Origin: DMER64 sp964600385
GTDB taxonomy: Bacteria > Bacteroidota > Bacteroidia > Bacteroidales > UBA932
Direction: 5' to 3'
Length of the DNA stretch: 17,165 nt
NCBI GenBank assembly: GCA_964600385.1
Contig: CAZRJC010000033.1
Location: forward strand, 1-17,165
Part shown: piece by piece, positions 7,920 to 15,650 of the stretch
Layout of the letters: each line of letters opens with the position of its first letter
How positions within the stretch are numbered: the stretch's first letter is position 1
Translations under genes and position numbers: made by a program
Notes under the pieces: model-generated
What the model was told of the DNA's origin: nothing
Database searches by the model: none
What the model saw: the letters and a program-made list of their open reading frames with translations, nothing else

Positions 7920-9506
7920 ATGAAGATTTTATATCATTCTGCAGGTCGTGTTTTGGCAACAGGTTGCCTTTTAGCCGTGTTCTTCGCTTTTATCGGGGCC
8001 CCGGCCGCCCGGGCACAGAACCGAAACCAGGCACAGGCACAGGCAGTGAATAACCCTTTGGAGAAGCGGCTCAGGGAGCATGTTTTCTTTCTTGCATCCG
8101 ATTCGTTAGGGGGCCGTCTGATAGGATCTGAAGGCAATCTGACTGCCGGTGAATACATTGCCGGTCAGTTTGCCGATATCGGGCTTGATGAATACAACGG
8201 CCACAGCTATTTTCATTATTTTGAAGTGCCGCGCTCTTCGGGTGTGAAGGATATTACGCTGGGCGATCCGCTGGAAGGCTGTAATATCGTTGGCATTTTG
8301 CCGGGTAACCATCCTTCCCTTAAAAACGAGTATATTGTCATAGGTGCGCATTACGATCACCTGGGAGCATACGATTCCAAATCGGAAGCCGGCAAAGGTG
8401 AAGATATAGTTTTCAACGGGGCCGATGATAATGCATCGGGCACGGCGGCACTTATAGAAATGGCAAGGAACCTTAAGGAGAAGAAACTTTCCCGCACCAT
8501 TGTTTTTGTAGCCTTCGACGGCGAGGAGCAGGGTTTGTGGGGCTCGGAACAGTTCATAAAGGACAGTATTGTACCTCCGGAACTCATTCAGGTGATGATC
8601 AGTATGGATATGGTGGGGCATTACCGCCAGACAGGTTCGCTAAAAATTGTCGGAACCCGTACTATCATGCAGGGAAAGAATTTCATGCCTGCTTCGGGCA
8701 GGATCCGTGTGCAGACAACCGGTTTTGAACTGTCTCCTTTCACAGCTACAGACACAAAGCCTTTTGCCGAAAAACTGATTCCCACGCTGGCTGTCACCAC
8801 GGGGATTACTTCCACCTACCATGAACTCTCGGACCAGGCCGAAACAATCGATTACACCGGCATGACCCATGTGACGGAATACATGACAAAGGTAACGGAG
8901 GTTTTCGGAGACTCGCGCGTACTCAAAGCCTCGGGACAACTGTCACCGGTACACAACGTTCCCGAACTGGCTTTTCACTACGGGCCTACCGCTGCACTGG
9001 GAAACAGCCGCATGCATTTTACAAAGGGTGCGCTGGAAGGCAAATCAGGCTTTTATTACAATGCCGGAGTCACGGGAAGGGTTTTGTGGAAAGGCCTCAT
9101 GGAACTGAACGGCTCGGTGCTTTTTGAAAGCCTCGGCATGAATTACGCAACGTCTGCGGGCTATGCCTTTTTTAACCACATGAACCTCTATGCGTTGGGA
9201 GTTCCGGTTACCCTGCGTGTGCATATTCCCGGATTCAATACATTACCAATTGGAGTATTCGCTTCTTTTACAGGATATTACAGGTGGTACTTTGCCAGTA
9301 CACTTTGCTCGCCCACATTAAACTTCAGGGACGATATGTTCCATCACGAAGCCGGACTGGGTTTTGGTCTGGGTATAAGAACCTCTGTGTTTCAACTGGC
9401 CTTCGAAGACCGGCTGGGGCTGACAAATCTCATGCGCCCCCACGTGCTGCCCGGGTACAATGTAAGGTCAAGGAGCTATTCCGTTTCATTCACACTTTTC
9501 TTTTAA
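7920..9506 (+). CDS. Exported M28 zinc metallopeptidase with C-terminal outer-membrane-barrel-like region
   Basis: The protein has 528 residues. ATG 7920 is preferred over an in-frame TTG at 7905 because it directly gives a signal peptide (MKILYHSAGR, hydrophobic 11-27, cleavage near ARAQ 33). Residues about 47-330 are an M28 aminopeptidase-type domain with a full ligand set: H144 (GAHYDH), D169/D170 (GADDNASG), E202/E203 (GEEQG), D230 (MDMVG) and H301 (TYHEL). M28 enzymes use two zinc ions to cleave N-terminal residues or other amide substrates. Residues about 345-528 change character: alternating hydrophobic and polar strands rich in Gly and aromatics, ending SYSVSFTLFF with a terminal Phe, as in outer-membrane barrels of about eight strands. 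This suggests a peptidase tethered to the outer membrane; which side it faces is unknown. The DUF3089 gene follows after 9 bases. Confidence 0.87.
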   Translation: MKILYHSAGRVLATGCLLAVFFAFIGAPAARAQNRNQAQAQAVNNPLEKRLREHVFFLASDSLGGRLIGSEGNLTAGEYIAGQFADIGLDEYNGHSYFHYFEVPRSSGVKDITLGDPLEGCNIVGILPGNHPSLKNEYIVIGAHYDHLGAYDSKSEAGKGEDIVFNGADDNASGTAALIEMARNLKEKKLSRTIVFVAFDGEEQGLWGSEQFIKDSIVPPELIQVMISMDMVGHYRQTGSLKIVGTRTIMQGKNFMPASGRIRVQTTGFELSPFTATDTKPFAEKLIPTLAVTTGITSTYHELSDQAETIDYTGMTHVTEYMTKVTEVFGDSRVLKASGQLSPVHNVPELAFHYGPTAALGNSRMHFTKGALEGKSGFYYNAGVTGRVLWKGLMELNGSVLFESLGMNYATSAGYAFFNHMNLYALGVPVTLRVHIPGFNTLPIGVFASFTGYYRWYFASTLCSPTLNFRDDMFHHEAGLGFGLGIRTSVFQLAFEDRLGLTNLMRPHVLPGYNVRSRSYSVSFTLFF

Positions 9507-9515
9507 ATTTTTTCC

Positions 9516-10526
9516 ATGAAAACCACTTCCCTTTTTCTGCTTGCCTGTTTATCTCTTTTTTCTGTAAGTTGTCACCAGGCTCCTCAAAATGATGTGACAG
9601 ATTATTCTGTCTCTGCCAACTGGGCTTCCGTGCCCGAAATTACCAAACCGGTAGATGTGATCTTTTTGTATCCGACTACATACAGAGCGGGTCAGAATGA
9701 TGGAACATACAGTACCATAGATGATTCCATTATGCGTTCCGGCGCGTATAATTGCCTTGACATGCAGGCCTCGGCCTTCAGTACGGTAGGTAATATCTTT
9801 GCTCCGTTTTACAGGCAGTGCGATGTTTCTTTACTGGCCGGACTTACTTCGTTTGAAGTAAACGAGATGCTCAGACCAGTGCCGTTGAGGGATGTGTGTG
9901 CTGCCCTCGATTATTATTTCAAACATTATAATAACGGCAGACCATATATAATGGCCGGACATTCACAGGGATCCAATGTGCTGACTCTTGTGCTGTCCGA
10001 TTATATGGCCTCTCATCCCGAATATTATAGCCGTATGATTGCGGCTTACGTCATAGGCTTTTCCGTGACTGAAAATTACCTTGCCGCCAATCCTCATCTG
10101 AAATTTGCCCGGAAGGCCGATGACCTTGGTGTTATTGTATCGTACAATACAGAGGCTCCCGAAAACGAAGGCCAGTACAGTCTGGTAATCAATCCGGGAT
10201 CGATAAGTATCAATCCGCTGAACTGGAGAAGGGATAATACGCCGGCCGGAGTTGAAAAAAATCTGGGATCATTGATCCCTGCTACAGACGGAGTGTTTAA
10301 CAAGAATGGAGCAATGGAAGTGGTTGTGCCGGGTATTGCCGATGCACGTGTTAATCCGGGCCGGGGTGTGGTCTTGTGTACTTCTGTTCCTTTGGCTGAA
10401 TTCGGTAACCCCATGACAACATTGTTTGGTCCCGGCAGCTACCATACCTGGGATTACAGTTTCTATTATATGAACATAAGACAAAATGCTCAATTAAGAA
10501 CAGATACATGGATGGATACAAAATAG
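9516..10526 (+). CDS. DUF3089-family alpha/beta-hydrolase lipoprotein
   Basis: The protein has 336 residues from ATG 9516, nine bases after the preceding stop, so it is probably in the same operon. The N-terminus is a lipoprotein signal with lipobox SVSC (C19). The mature part starts its fold with VDVIFLYPTTY (46-56), and the nucleophile elbow is AGHSQGS (147-153, S150). A likely catalytic His is H310 in GSYHTWDYSFYY near the C-terminus; the acid is not assigned. LYPTTY, the elbow and overall length fit DUF3089 (PF11288), an alpha/beta-hydrolase-like family of unknown substrate common in Bacteroidota. It is probably anchored in the cell envelope and may act on an ester or amide substrate beside the two M28 peptidases. 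Its last 19 bases overlap the next gene. Confidence 0.85.
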   Translation: MKTTSLFLLACLSLFSVSCHQAPQNDVTDYSVSANWASVPEITKPVDVIFLYPTTYRAGQNDGTYSTIDDSIMRSGAYNCLDMQASAFSTVGNIFAPFYRQCDVSLLAGLTSFEVNEMLRPVPLRDVCAALDYYFKHYNNGRPYIMAGHSQGSNVLTLVLSDYMASHPEYYSRMIAAYVIGFSVTENYLAANPHLKFARKADDLGVIVSYNTEAPENEGQYSLVINPGSISINPLNWRRDNTPAGVEKNLGSLIPATDGVFNKNGAMEVVVPGIADARVNPGRGVVLCTSVPLAEFGNPMTTLFGPGSYHTWDYSFYYMNIRQNAQLRTDTWMDTK

Positions 10527-11848
10527 TATTTCTCCTCGCATTTATCATTGCGGGGCGTTTCCCGGTGCTTTTTGCACAGGAAGTCACATTTGCCGACACC
10601 CACATTCAGCGTTGCGTGAATGAAATCTCGGCGGACAGCATAGAAGCCTCCGTAATGAAACTCGTTTCTTTTCAGACACGGCACAACCTGAGTGCGTCCG
10701 ACAATCCGGAACAGGGAATAGGGGCGGCTGCCCGGTGGCTCGAGGCCAGGGTGGCTTCGTGGATCCCAGCCTCGGAAGGCCGTCTGTCTGTCCAAAAGGT
10801 TTTTTATACGGTGGGCGGACCCGGGTCGAGGCTGGAGCGTGAGGTGACTTTGTGCAACGTGGTAGCTACCCTGGAAGGTACAGCCGGCATGGAGTATTCC
10901 GAGGGAATTGCCAATGGATCGGGTGAGATAGTGCTGCTGGCCCATTACGATTCCAGGGCCAAAGACGGCAACGATTCCACTTCGTTTGCACCCGGAGCCA
11001 ACGACAACGGAAGCGGGGTGGCCTGTCTGCTTGAGATCGTAAGGATCCTGTCTGCCAATCCGTTACCCGTTACAGTGCGCTGCATGTTCCTTTCGGGCGA
11101 GGAACACGGTTTGTTGGGAGCCGCGGAGATGGCAAAAGAGGCAGGTGACAATAACCGAAACATCATTGCCGTAATCAATAATGATATGATTGGGAATACA
11201 GAGGCCAGCCAGACCGGTCATCGCGATAATTCCACAGTCAGGGTTTTTTCTGCTGAGGGCCCGTCCCGTGAACTGGCCAGGTATATTAAAGAAATAGGGG
11301 AGCAATATACAGATCATATGACGGTACGCCTGATTTTCAGGAACGACCGCTACGGCCGGGGCGGTGATCACACTCCGTTCCTGCGGGCCGGTTACCCGTC
11401 GGTGAGGATCTCGGAATACCACGAAAATTATGACCGTACGCATCAGATTGTGGAGGAAAGAGATGGTATTAAATACGGCGATGTACCAGAAGGGGTCGAT
11501 TTTAGCTACGTCAGGAAAAACGCCTCGGTGAATCTCGCCTCGGTCATGAACCTGGCCAAAGCGCCCCTGGCTCCCGTAAATCTGACGATGAACGACAGGG
11601 AACTGAACAATTTCACCGTACTGAAATGGGAATACCCTACAGGTGCAGTTGCCTCTTCTTCAGGCGCAGCCGCTTCTCCTGCAGGTTATTATGTGTTGTT
11701 GCGCGAGACCGATTCTCCCGTCTGGCAGAAAAGAATCTTTGTCACCCAGACGCAAATAACCATTCCCTACAGCAAGGACAATTATATTTTTGGTGTCCAG
11801 TCGGTTGACTCCCGTGGACACGTCAGTCTGCCGTGCACGATTGAGTAA
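10508..11848 (+). CDS. Exported M28 zinc metallopeptidase with C-terminal beta-sandwich domain
   Basis: The protein has 446 residues. ATG 10508 overlaps the previous gene by 19 bases, suggesting translational coupling. The N-terminus (KIVFLLAFIIAG ... FAQ) is a signal peptide cut near residue 24. The M28 domain spans about 45-350: H146 (LAHYDSR), D166 (GANDNGSG), E198/E199 (GEEHG), D226 (NNDMIGN), H288 (GGDHTPF) and H312 (YDRTHQ). Residues about 355-446 (APVNLTM ... TVLKWEYP ... GYYVLLRE ... FGVQSVDSRGH) resemble a fibronectin-III-like sandwich, with an Ala/Ser/Gly-rich insertion at about 379-392. Expected role: periplasmic or surface aminopeptidase. It differs from the peptidase at 7920 in lacking the barrel-like tail. 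It converges on the gene at 11860 with an 11-base gap and no visible hairpin. Confidence 0.88.
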   Translation: MDGYKIVFLLAFIIAGRFPVLFAQEVTFADTHIQRCVNEISADSIEASVMKLVSFQTRHNLSASDNPEQGIGAAARWLEARVASWIPASEGRLSVQKVFYTVGGPGSRLEREVTLCNVVATLEGTAGMEYSEGIANGSGEIVLLAHYDSRAKDGNDSTSFAPGANDNGSGVACLLEIVRILSANPLPVTVRCMFLSGEEHGLLGAAEMAKEAGDNNRNIIAVINNDMIGNTEASQTGHRDNSTVRVFSAEGPSRELARYIKEIGEQYTDHMTVRLIFRNDRYGRGGDHTPFLRAGYPSVRISEYHENYDRTHQIVEERDGIKYGDVPEGVDFSYVRKNASVNLASVMNLAKAPLAPVNLTMNDRELNNFTVLKWEYPTGAVASSSGAAASPAGYYVLLRETDSPVWQKRIFVTQTQITIPYSKDNYIFGVQSVDSRGHVSLPCTIE

Positions 11849-11859
11849 ACAGTGAGCAG

Positions 11860-12573
11860 TTAGTCGAGGGTGTTTGCGGTGTTGCCTTTGGTGGTGATGA
11901 CAATTACACCGTTGGCTCCTCTCATGCCGTAAAGACTCCCGTCCTTTTGCACTTCAATTTTCTGGATGGTATACACATCAAGGAAATTGTTGACCACACT
12001 GAATGAATCGTACGCCATGCCGTCAACCACAACGAGCGGTTCATTACTGCTGTTGATACTGGTAATGCCCCTGATATTGGCGGTGATTCCGTTTGGTCCG
12101 TAAGTAATGCGCAGTCCCGGAACAAGGCCCGTAAGCAACTCGGCCAGATCCCTTGCCGGGCGGGTCTTAAGTAACTCGGGGACATCACCGATGGTGTTGG
12201 TAGGAGTTGTTTTGGTTAAATCCTGAGGACGGTGGCTTTTGATTTTGAACTTTTTGGCAGACTTGATGGTGATCAATACGGAATCGAGCCCGTAAAGAGG
12301 AATATCAGCAGCCCCAATCACGGGGAGCATGACCGTCAAGGTGTCTTTGTCGGATATGCTGTCCATTTTTGCATGACCGTTATTGTCAGTTAAAAGTGTG
12401 ACCCTGTTTGCAGTAGTATTGACAGCGATACCGCTCATAGGCTTCCCTTTTTTATCTACAACCTTAAGGCTAAAGTTACGAAGGGTATCCTGCAAAGCAA
12501 CCTCTTCTCCGGCTTGCGCCATAGCCAGATTGGCACTGAACAAAACAAATAAAAGGGTAGCAATAGTTTTCAT
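11860..12573 (-). CDS. Stand-alone TonB-dependent-receptor plug protein (no barrel)
   Basis: The protein has 237 residues from ATG 12573. A signal peptide (MKTIATLLFVLFSANLAMAQ) occupies 1-20. Residues about 33-105 look like a carboxypeptidase-regulatory-like beta-sandwich (FSLKVVDKKGKPMSGIAV ... TDNNGHAKM). Residues about 128-232 look like a SusC/RagA-type plug: LLTGLVPGLRITYG, ITANIRGITSIN, PLVVVDGMAYDS, IQKIEVQKDGSLYGMRGANG, VIVITTKG. The frame then ends in a clean stop after seven residues, where a SusC would continue for about 700 residues of barrel. It lies 5 bases after the NUDIX gene, so the two are probably co-transcribed. It may be a soluble periplasmic plug, a degenerate receptor remnant, or a partner of another envelope protein; I cannot tell which. 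Confidence 0.85.
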   Translation of the reverse strand: MKTIATLLFVLFSANLAMAQAGEEVALQDTLRNFSLKVVDKKGKPMSGIAVNTTANRVTLLTDNNGHAKMDSISDKDTLTVMLPVIGAADIPLYGLDSVLITIKSAKKFKIKSHRPQDLTKTTPTNTIGDVPELLKTRPARDLAELLTGLVPGLRITYGPNGITANIRGITSINSSNEPLVVVDGMAYDSFSVVNNFLDVYTIQKIEVQKDGSLYGMRGANGVIVITTKGNTANTLD

Positions 12574-12578
12574 ATGAT

Positions 12579-13124
12579 TTATTTATAAGACAAACAAATA
12601 TAAGCAAAATATTTCCATAAGGGAGCCACATGCAGGGCCTGCTTCAGCTCGTCGTTCTTCAGCATGTCCAGAACCTGACCTTCAGACAGTAAATGAACGG
12701 TAAGATCTTCTGTTTCTTCTGGTTGCGGAGGTGCCACGGGGCAGACATTTCTGGCAAGATAACAATAGGTCAGATTATTGTGCGTGCCGGGATTGGCAGA
12801 AATTGTCATGATCAGACTCCATTCGCCCATGCCGTACCCGGTTTCTTCCAGCAACTCACGTTTGGCAGCCTCGAGAGGCGTTTCACCCGGATCACAAACT
12901 CCTGCACACAACTCCAGAGAGTCTACGTCAAGCCCCCGCCGGTACTGTTTTACAAAGACAAATTCACCTTCGGGCGTTATGGCCGTAATGTTAATCCAGG
13001 CCGGATATTCCAGCACGTAATATTCCGGGATAACATGACCTCCGGGAATCTCCAGGGATTCACATCTGACTGTCAGCCATGGCCTTTTAAAAAGATAGCG
13101 GCTCGATAGAATTTTCCAGTTCAT
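12579..13124 (-). CDS. NUDIX hydrolase (ADP-sugar-pyrophosphatase-like)
   Basis: The protein has 181 residues from ATG 13124. The Nudix box at 75-97 reads G-VCDPG-E-TPLEAAK-RE-LL-EE-T-G-Y and fits GX5EX7REUXEEXGU except for Tyr at the last position. The preceding strand FVFVKQYRRGLDVDSLELCAG (56-75, shown in part) is typical of the ADP-ribose/ADP-sugar branch, where Q-Y-R contacts the substrate and E71 lies on the approach to the metal site. Enzymes of this type cleave nucleoside diphosphate-linked compounds into two phosphates, using Mg2+, in the cytoplasm. The exact substrate cannot be read from the sequence. It is followed 5 bases later by the exported plug protein, an odd pairing in function. 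The gene diverges from the acyl synthetase at 13216. Confidence 0.88.
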   Translation of the reverse strand: MNWKILSSRYLFKRPWLTVRCESLEIPGGHVIPEYYVLEYPAWINITAITPEGEFVFVKQYRRGLDVDSLELCAGVCDPGETPLEAAKRELLEETGYGMGEWSLIMTISANPGTHNNLTYCYLARNVCPVAPPQPEETEDLTVHLLSEGQVLDMLKNDELKQALHVAPLWKYFAYICLSYK

Positions 13125-13146
13125 AACTTTCTTAAGTGAAGAACTA

Positions 13147-13187
13147 TAAAGATACAGTTTTTTACGGCATTATTTTTGTTATCTTTA
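13147..13187. promoter_or_regulatory. Divergent promoter region between NUDIX and acyl synthetase genes
   Basis: TATCTTTA occurs on both strands of this 91-base gap: minus strand 13154-13147 (facing the NUDIX gene) and plus strand 13180-13187 (facing the synthetase). Each matches TAnnTTTG except in the last base. The -33 boxes are weak: GTTT at 13157-13160 for the plus side, none clear for the minus side. The expected leader is about 25 bases for both genes. Confidence 0.3.
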
Positions 13188-13215
13188 CCCCTTTTGTTTG
13201 AATTATACTATAAAA

Positions 13216-14871
13216 ATGATTTATCCTACACTAAAAGAGCTTTATGTACACAGTATAAAATCTTTTGCCAAAAGACCTGCTTCTTCTATGTTCAACGGGG
13301 AATCGCTTTCCTATGAGCAATTTGACGCGCGGGTTCAGCAAGTGGTTGATATATTTAGAAATGCAGGGCTGAAAAAGGACGATAAGGTGGCATTGCTCAA
13401 CAGCAATATGCCCAATTGGAGTGTTTGTTATTTTGCCACAGTTATTTCGGGAATGGTGATTGTCCCCATATTACCGGATTTTTCCGGCGATGCTATTGAT
13501 AAGATCCTTGAGCATTCCGATTCAAAAGCGTTGTTCGTGTCTGACAAACTGTATGCAAAAGTTCCCAAGACTACGATAGCCCGCATGAATGTGGTCGTAA
13601 GGGCTGTTAATCTTGCAGTCATTGCGCATAAGGAACAGTCCTGCGAGGAGGCTCTATCTGCATGTGCAAATTCCACTCAAACTTCTTCCACGCAGACTGT
13701 CTTTGCAGATCCTGCCCCGGAAGATCTGGCTGCAATCATTTATACATCGGGGACAACATCATCACCCAAAGGTGTGATGCTAAGCCACAAAGCTTTATGT
13801 ATACAGGTGGATTTCGTGCTCAATACCATGGAAGCGAATCCCGATGACGTATTCCTTTCCATTCTGCCCCTTTCTCACACCTACGAGTGTTCTTTGGGCA
13901 TGCTGTATCCTTTCATGCGCGGGGCGTCGGTTGTTTATCTGGGAGTGCCTCCCACTGTAACCAGTTTATTGCCTGCACTTAAGCAAATACGTCCCACGTT
14001 CATGCTTTCCGTTCCGCTCATCATGGAAAAAATATATGCACGCAGCGTATTGGCAAAGTTTACAGGCAACAAGTTGATAAAGATGATCTACAAGATACGC
14101 GTTGTACGACGTCTGCTGCACCGTGTTGCCGGAAAAAAGCTGTACAATACATTTGGCGGCAGGATAATATTTTTCGGGATTGGCGGGGCAAAATTAAACG
14201 GTCCTACAGAAAGATTCCTCAAGGAAGCCCGCTTCCCTTATTCCATCGGGTACGGTTTGACCGAGACGGCGCCTTTAGTGGCAGCCTCGGTTCACCCCGA
14301 TACCTGTTTGCAGTCAACCGGTCATATCCTGAACGGTATTAAAATGAGGCTGAGCAATGTGGATCCCCGGACGGGAGTCGGAAGCATTGAAGTAAAAACT
14401 CCCTGCATCATGAAAGGGTACTTTAAGAATCCCGAGGCCGATCAGGAGGCTTTCACTCCGGACGGCTGGTTCCGCACTAAAGACCTCGGCGCACTTGATA
14501 AAAAAGGACGTCTTTTCATTAAAGGCCGGCTGAATAATATGATCGTCGGGTCAAACGGGGAGAATATCTATCCCGAGGAGATTGAAAGTGTGCTTAACAC
14601 CCATTCATTGGTGACGGAATCTGTGGTTATCCAGGAAAAAGACAAACTGGTGGCCCTGGTGTATTTTCAGGATATGAAACAGGAACTGAGGGACCATATG
14701 AGCGATGTCTATACCGATATAATGAATTTCGTGAACGAGAGGGTAAGCAAGATCTCGAGGATAACAAAAATCTACGAGCAGCAGGAAGAGTTTGAAAAAA
14801 CGCCCACGCTCAAGATCAAGAGGTATCTGTATACGAATTTCAATAAAAATAAAAAAAGAGCGGCTTCTTAG
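13216..14871 (+). CDS. AMP-forming long-chain fatty acyl-CoA/acyl-ACP synthetase
   Basis: The protein has 551 residues. ATG 13216 is preferred to an in-frame TTG at 13198 because MIYPTLKELY matches family starts and leaves room for a leader. It is a member of the adenylate-forming (ANL) superfamily. Visible motifs: P-loop YTSGTTSSPKG (176-186), LPLSHTYE (218-224 region), YGLTETAPL (346-354), GWFRTKDLG with D423, KGRLNNMIV with R438, and the C-terminal catalytic lysine K533 in TPTLKIKRY. It activates a fatty acid with ATP to acyl-AMP and then transfers it to CoA or ACP; motif pattern and length fit the FadD15/FAA1-like (fatty acyl) type. No export signal, so it is cytoplasmic or membrane-associated. 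It converges on the thioesterase gene, and the two stop codons overlap. Confidence 0.9.
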   Translation: MIYPTLKELYVHSIKSFAKRPASSMFNGESLSYEQFDARVQQVVDIFRNAGLKKDDKVALLNSNMPNWSVCYFATVISGMVIVPILPDFSGDAIDKILEHSDSKALFVSDKLYAKVPKTTIARMNVVVRAVNLAVIAHKEQSCEEALSACANSTQTSSTQTVFADPAPEDLAAIIYTSGTTSSPKGVMLSHKALCIQVDFVLNTMEANPDDVFLSILPLSHTYECSLGMLYPFMRGASVVYLGVPPTVTSLLPALKQIRPTFMLSVPLIMEKIYARSVLAKFTGNKLIKMIYKIRVVRRLLHRVAGKKLYNTFGGRIIFFGIGGAKLNGPTERFLKEARFPYSIGYGLTETAPLVAASVHPDTCLQSTGHILNGIKMRLSNVDPRTGVGSIEVKTPCIMKGYFKNPEADQEAFTPDGWFRTKDLGALDKKGRLFIKGRLNNMIVGSNGENIYPEEIESVLNTHSLVTESVVIQEKDKLVALVYFQDMKQELRDHMSDVYTDIMNFVNERVSKISRITKIYEQQEEFEKTPTLKIKRYLYTNFNKNKKRAAS

Positions 14872-14888
14872 CTGCTCTTTTCTTTTTT
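14851..14888. terminator. Bidirectional intrinsic terminator over both stop codons
   Basis: Left arm 14854-14864 and right arm 14871-14881 pair in an 11-bp stem with one G-T pair and a six-base loop (TTCTTA, 14865-14870). The plus side is followed by C and six T (14882-14888). On the minus side the A-run at 14851-14857 and the A-rich 14841-14850 read as a T-rich tail. The hairpin contains the stop of the synthetase (TAG 14869-14871) and the stop of the thioesterase (14870-14868 on the minus strand). Confidence 0.85.
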
Positions 14889-15611
14889 GAAGCGGATCTC
14901 CACCTGGAAAACGTTCCGGTCTTCCTTTCTTCCTTCAATATAATAAGTCAGAGGAGCTGTCTGTGCCATATAGAGTTCCACAAGATCGGACAAACGGGAC
15001 TCGGTGTTGAAATTGATGCTGAAATCATCTACGGGATAGCTGGTCACCACATCGGCGGGAATGCAGTCAAAGGCCCATTCCATATATTTCGCGTTATTGG
15101 TGTGCTGGTTGAAATCGATATCGGATGTCATGACTTTTTTCACACCCCAATAATTCAGAAGCTCATCGCCCGGTACGGCAATTTTATCGCAGGGCTCTTC
15201 TATGGCATGATGTTTATCCTGCGTCCTGAATTCTTCGGGCCCGAAAACATGGTCTGCACGTTGTATGCGCCTGGTACGGGCGTGAATCACAAGCCACGAA
15301 CTGGTGGCGAGCACGAGCGGGTTCCCGTCCCCATCGGATAAAAGAAAATCCCTGAGAGAAAAAATCCCGTTCTCTCCCTTGTGCCAGGTTTCTACAGATA
15401 CTGTTTCCTGCCAGAGTGGAGACTTCAGGTATTTTACATGCATCCGGGACAACACCCAGATCAGTTCTTTTTCAATCAGTTGATTATACCCGAATCCCAA
15501 CTGGATGGCGTGCGTATTGGCCAGCTCCTGGGCCGTATTCATAAATGCAAAAGGTTTTAGATGCCTGAGTGCGTCCGACTCGTAACATCTGATGGTCCAA
15601 ATGTCTTTCAT
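14868..15611 (-). CDS. Acyl-ACP thioesterase (double hotdog fold)
   Basis: The protein has 247 residues from ATG 15611 (MKDIWTIRCYESD). The frame stays open upstream to 16142, but only across the MFS gene in another frame, so that extension is spurious. The N-terminal hotdog is at about 1-130 and the C-terminal one at about 155-245. The second holds SDIDFNQHTNNAKYMEW (163-179), the family signature, with N168 and H170 matching the N-x-H catalytic pair of plant FatA/FatB. It should release free fatty acids from acyl-ACP in the cytoplasm and so set or sense chain length. It has its own promoter inside the end of the MFS gene. Its partner across the terminator is an acyl activator, the opposite reaction. 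Confidence 0.9.
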   Translation of the reverse strand: MKDIWTIRCYESDALRHLKPFAFMNTAQELANTHAIQLGFGYNQLIEKELIWVLSRMHVKYLKSPLWQETVSVETWHKGENGIFSLRDFLLSDGDGNPLVLATSSWLVIHARTRRIQRADHVFGPEEFRTQDKHHAIEEPCDKIAVPGDELLNYWGVKKVMTSDIDFNQHTNNAKYMEWAFDCIPADVVTSYPVDDFSINFNTESRLSDLVELYMAQTAPLTYYIEGRKEDRNVFQVEIRFKKEKSS

Positions 15612-15617
15612 TATCTG

Positions 15618-15650
15618 CAAAGATACGGTTTTTACACGGTCTCGGGCAAA
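15618..15650 (-). promoter_or_regulatory. Bacteroidota-type promoter for the thioesterase, inside the MFS gene end
   Basis: On the minus strand, TTTG at 15650-15647, a 21-base spacer and TATCTTTG at 15625-15618 are an exact fit to TTTG-N19-21-TAnnTTTG. The -33 box lies within the last codons of the MFS gene, whose stop is at 15634-15632. The ATG at 15611 is six bases after the -7 box, so the leader would be only a few bases. Confidence 0.65.

Noticed and set aside
13198..13215. TTG start at 13198 for the acyl synthetase
   Set aside because: ATG 13216 gives the typical start and leaves a plausible leader.
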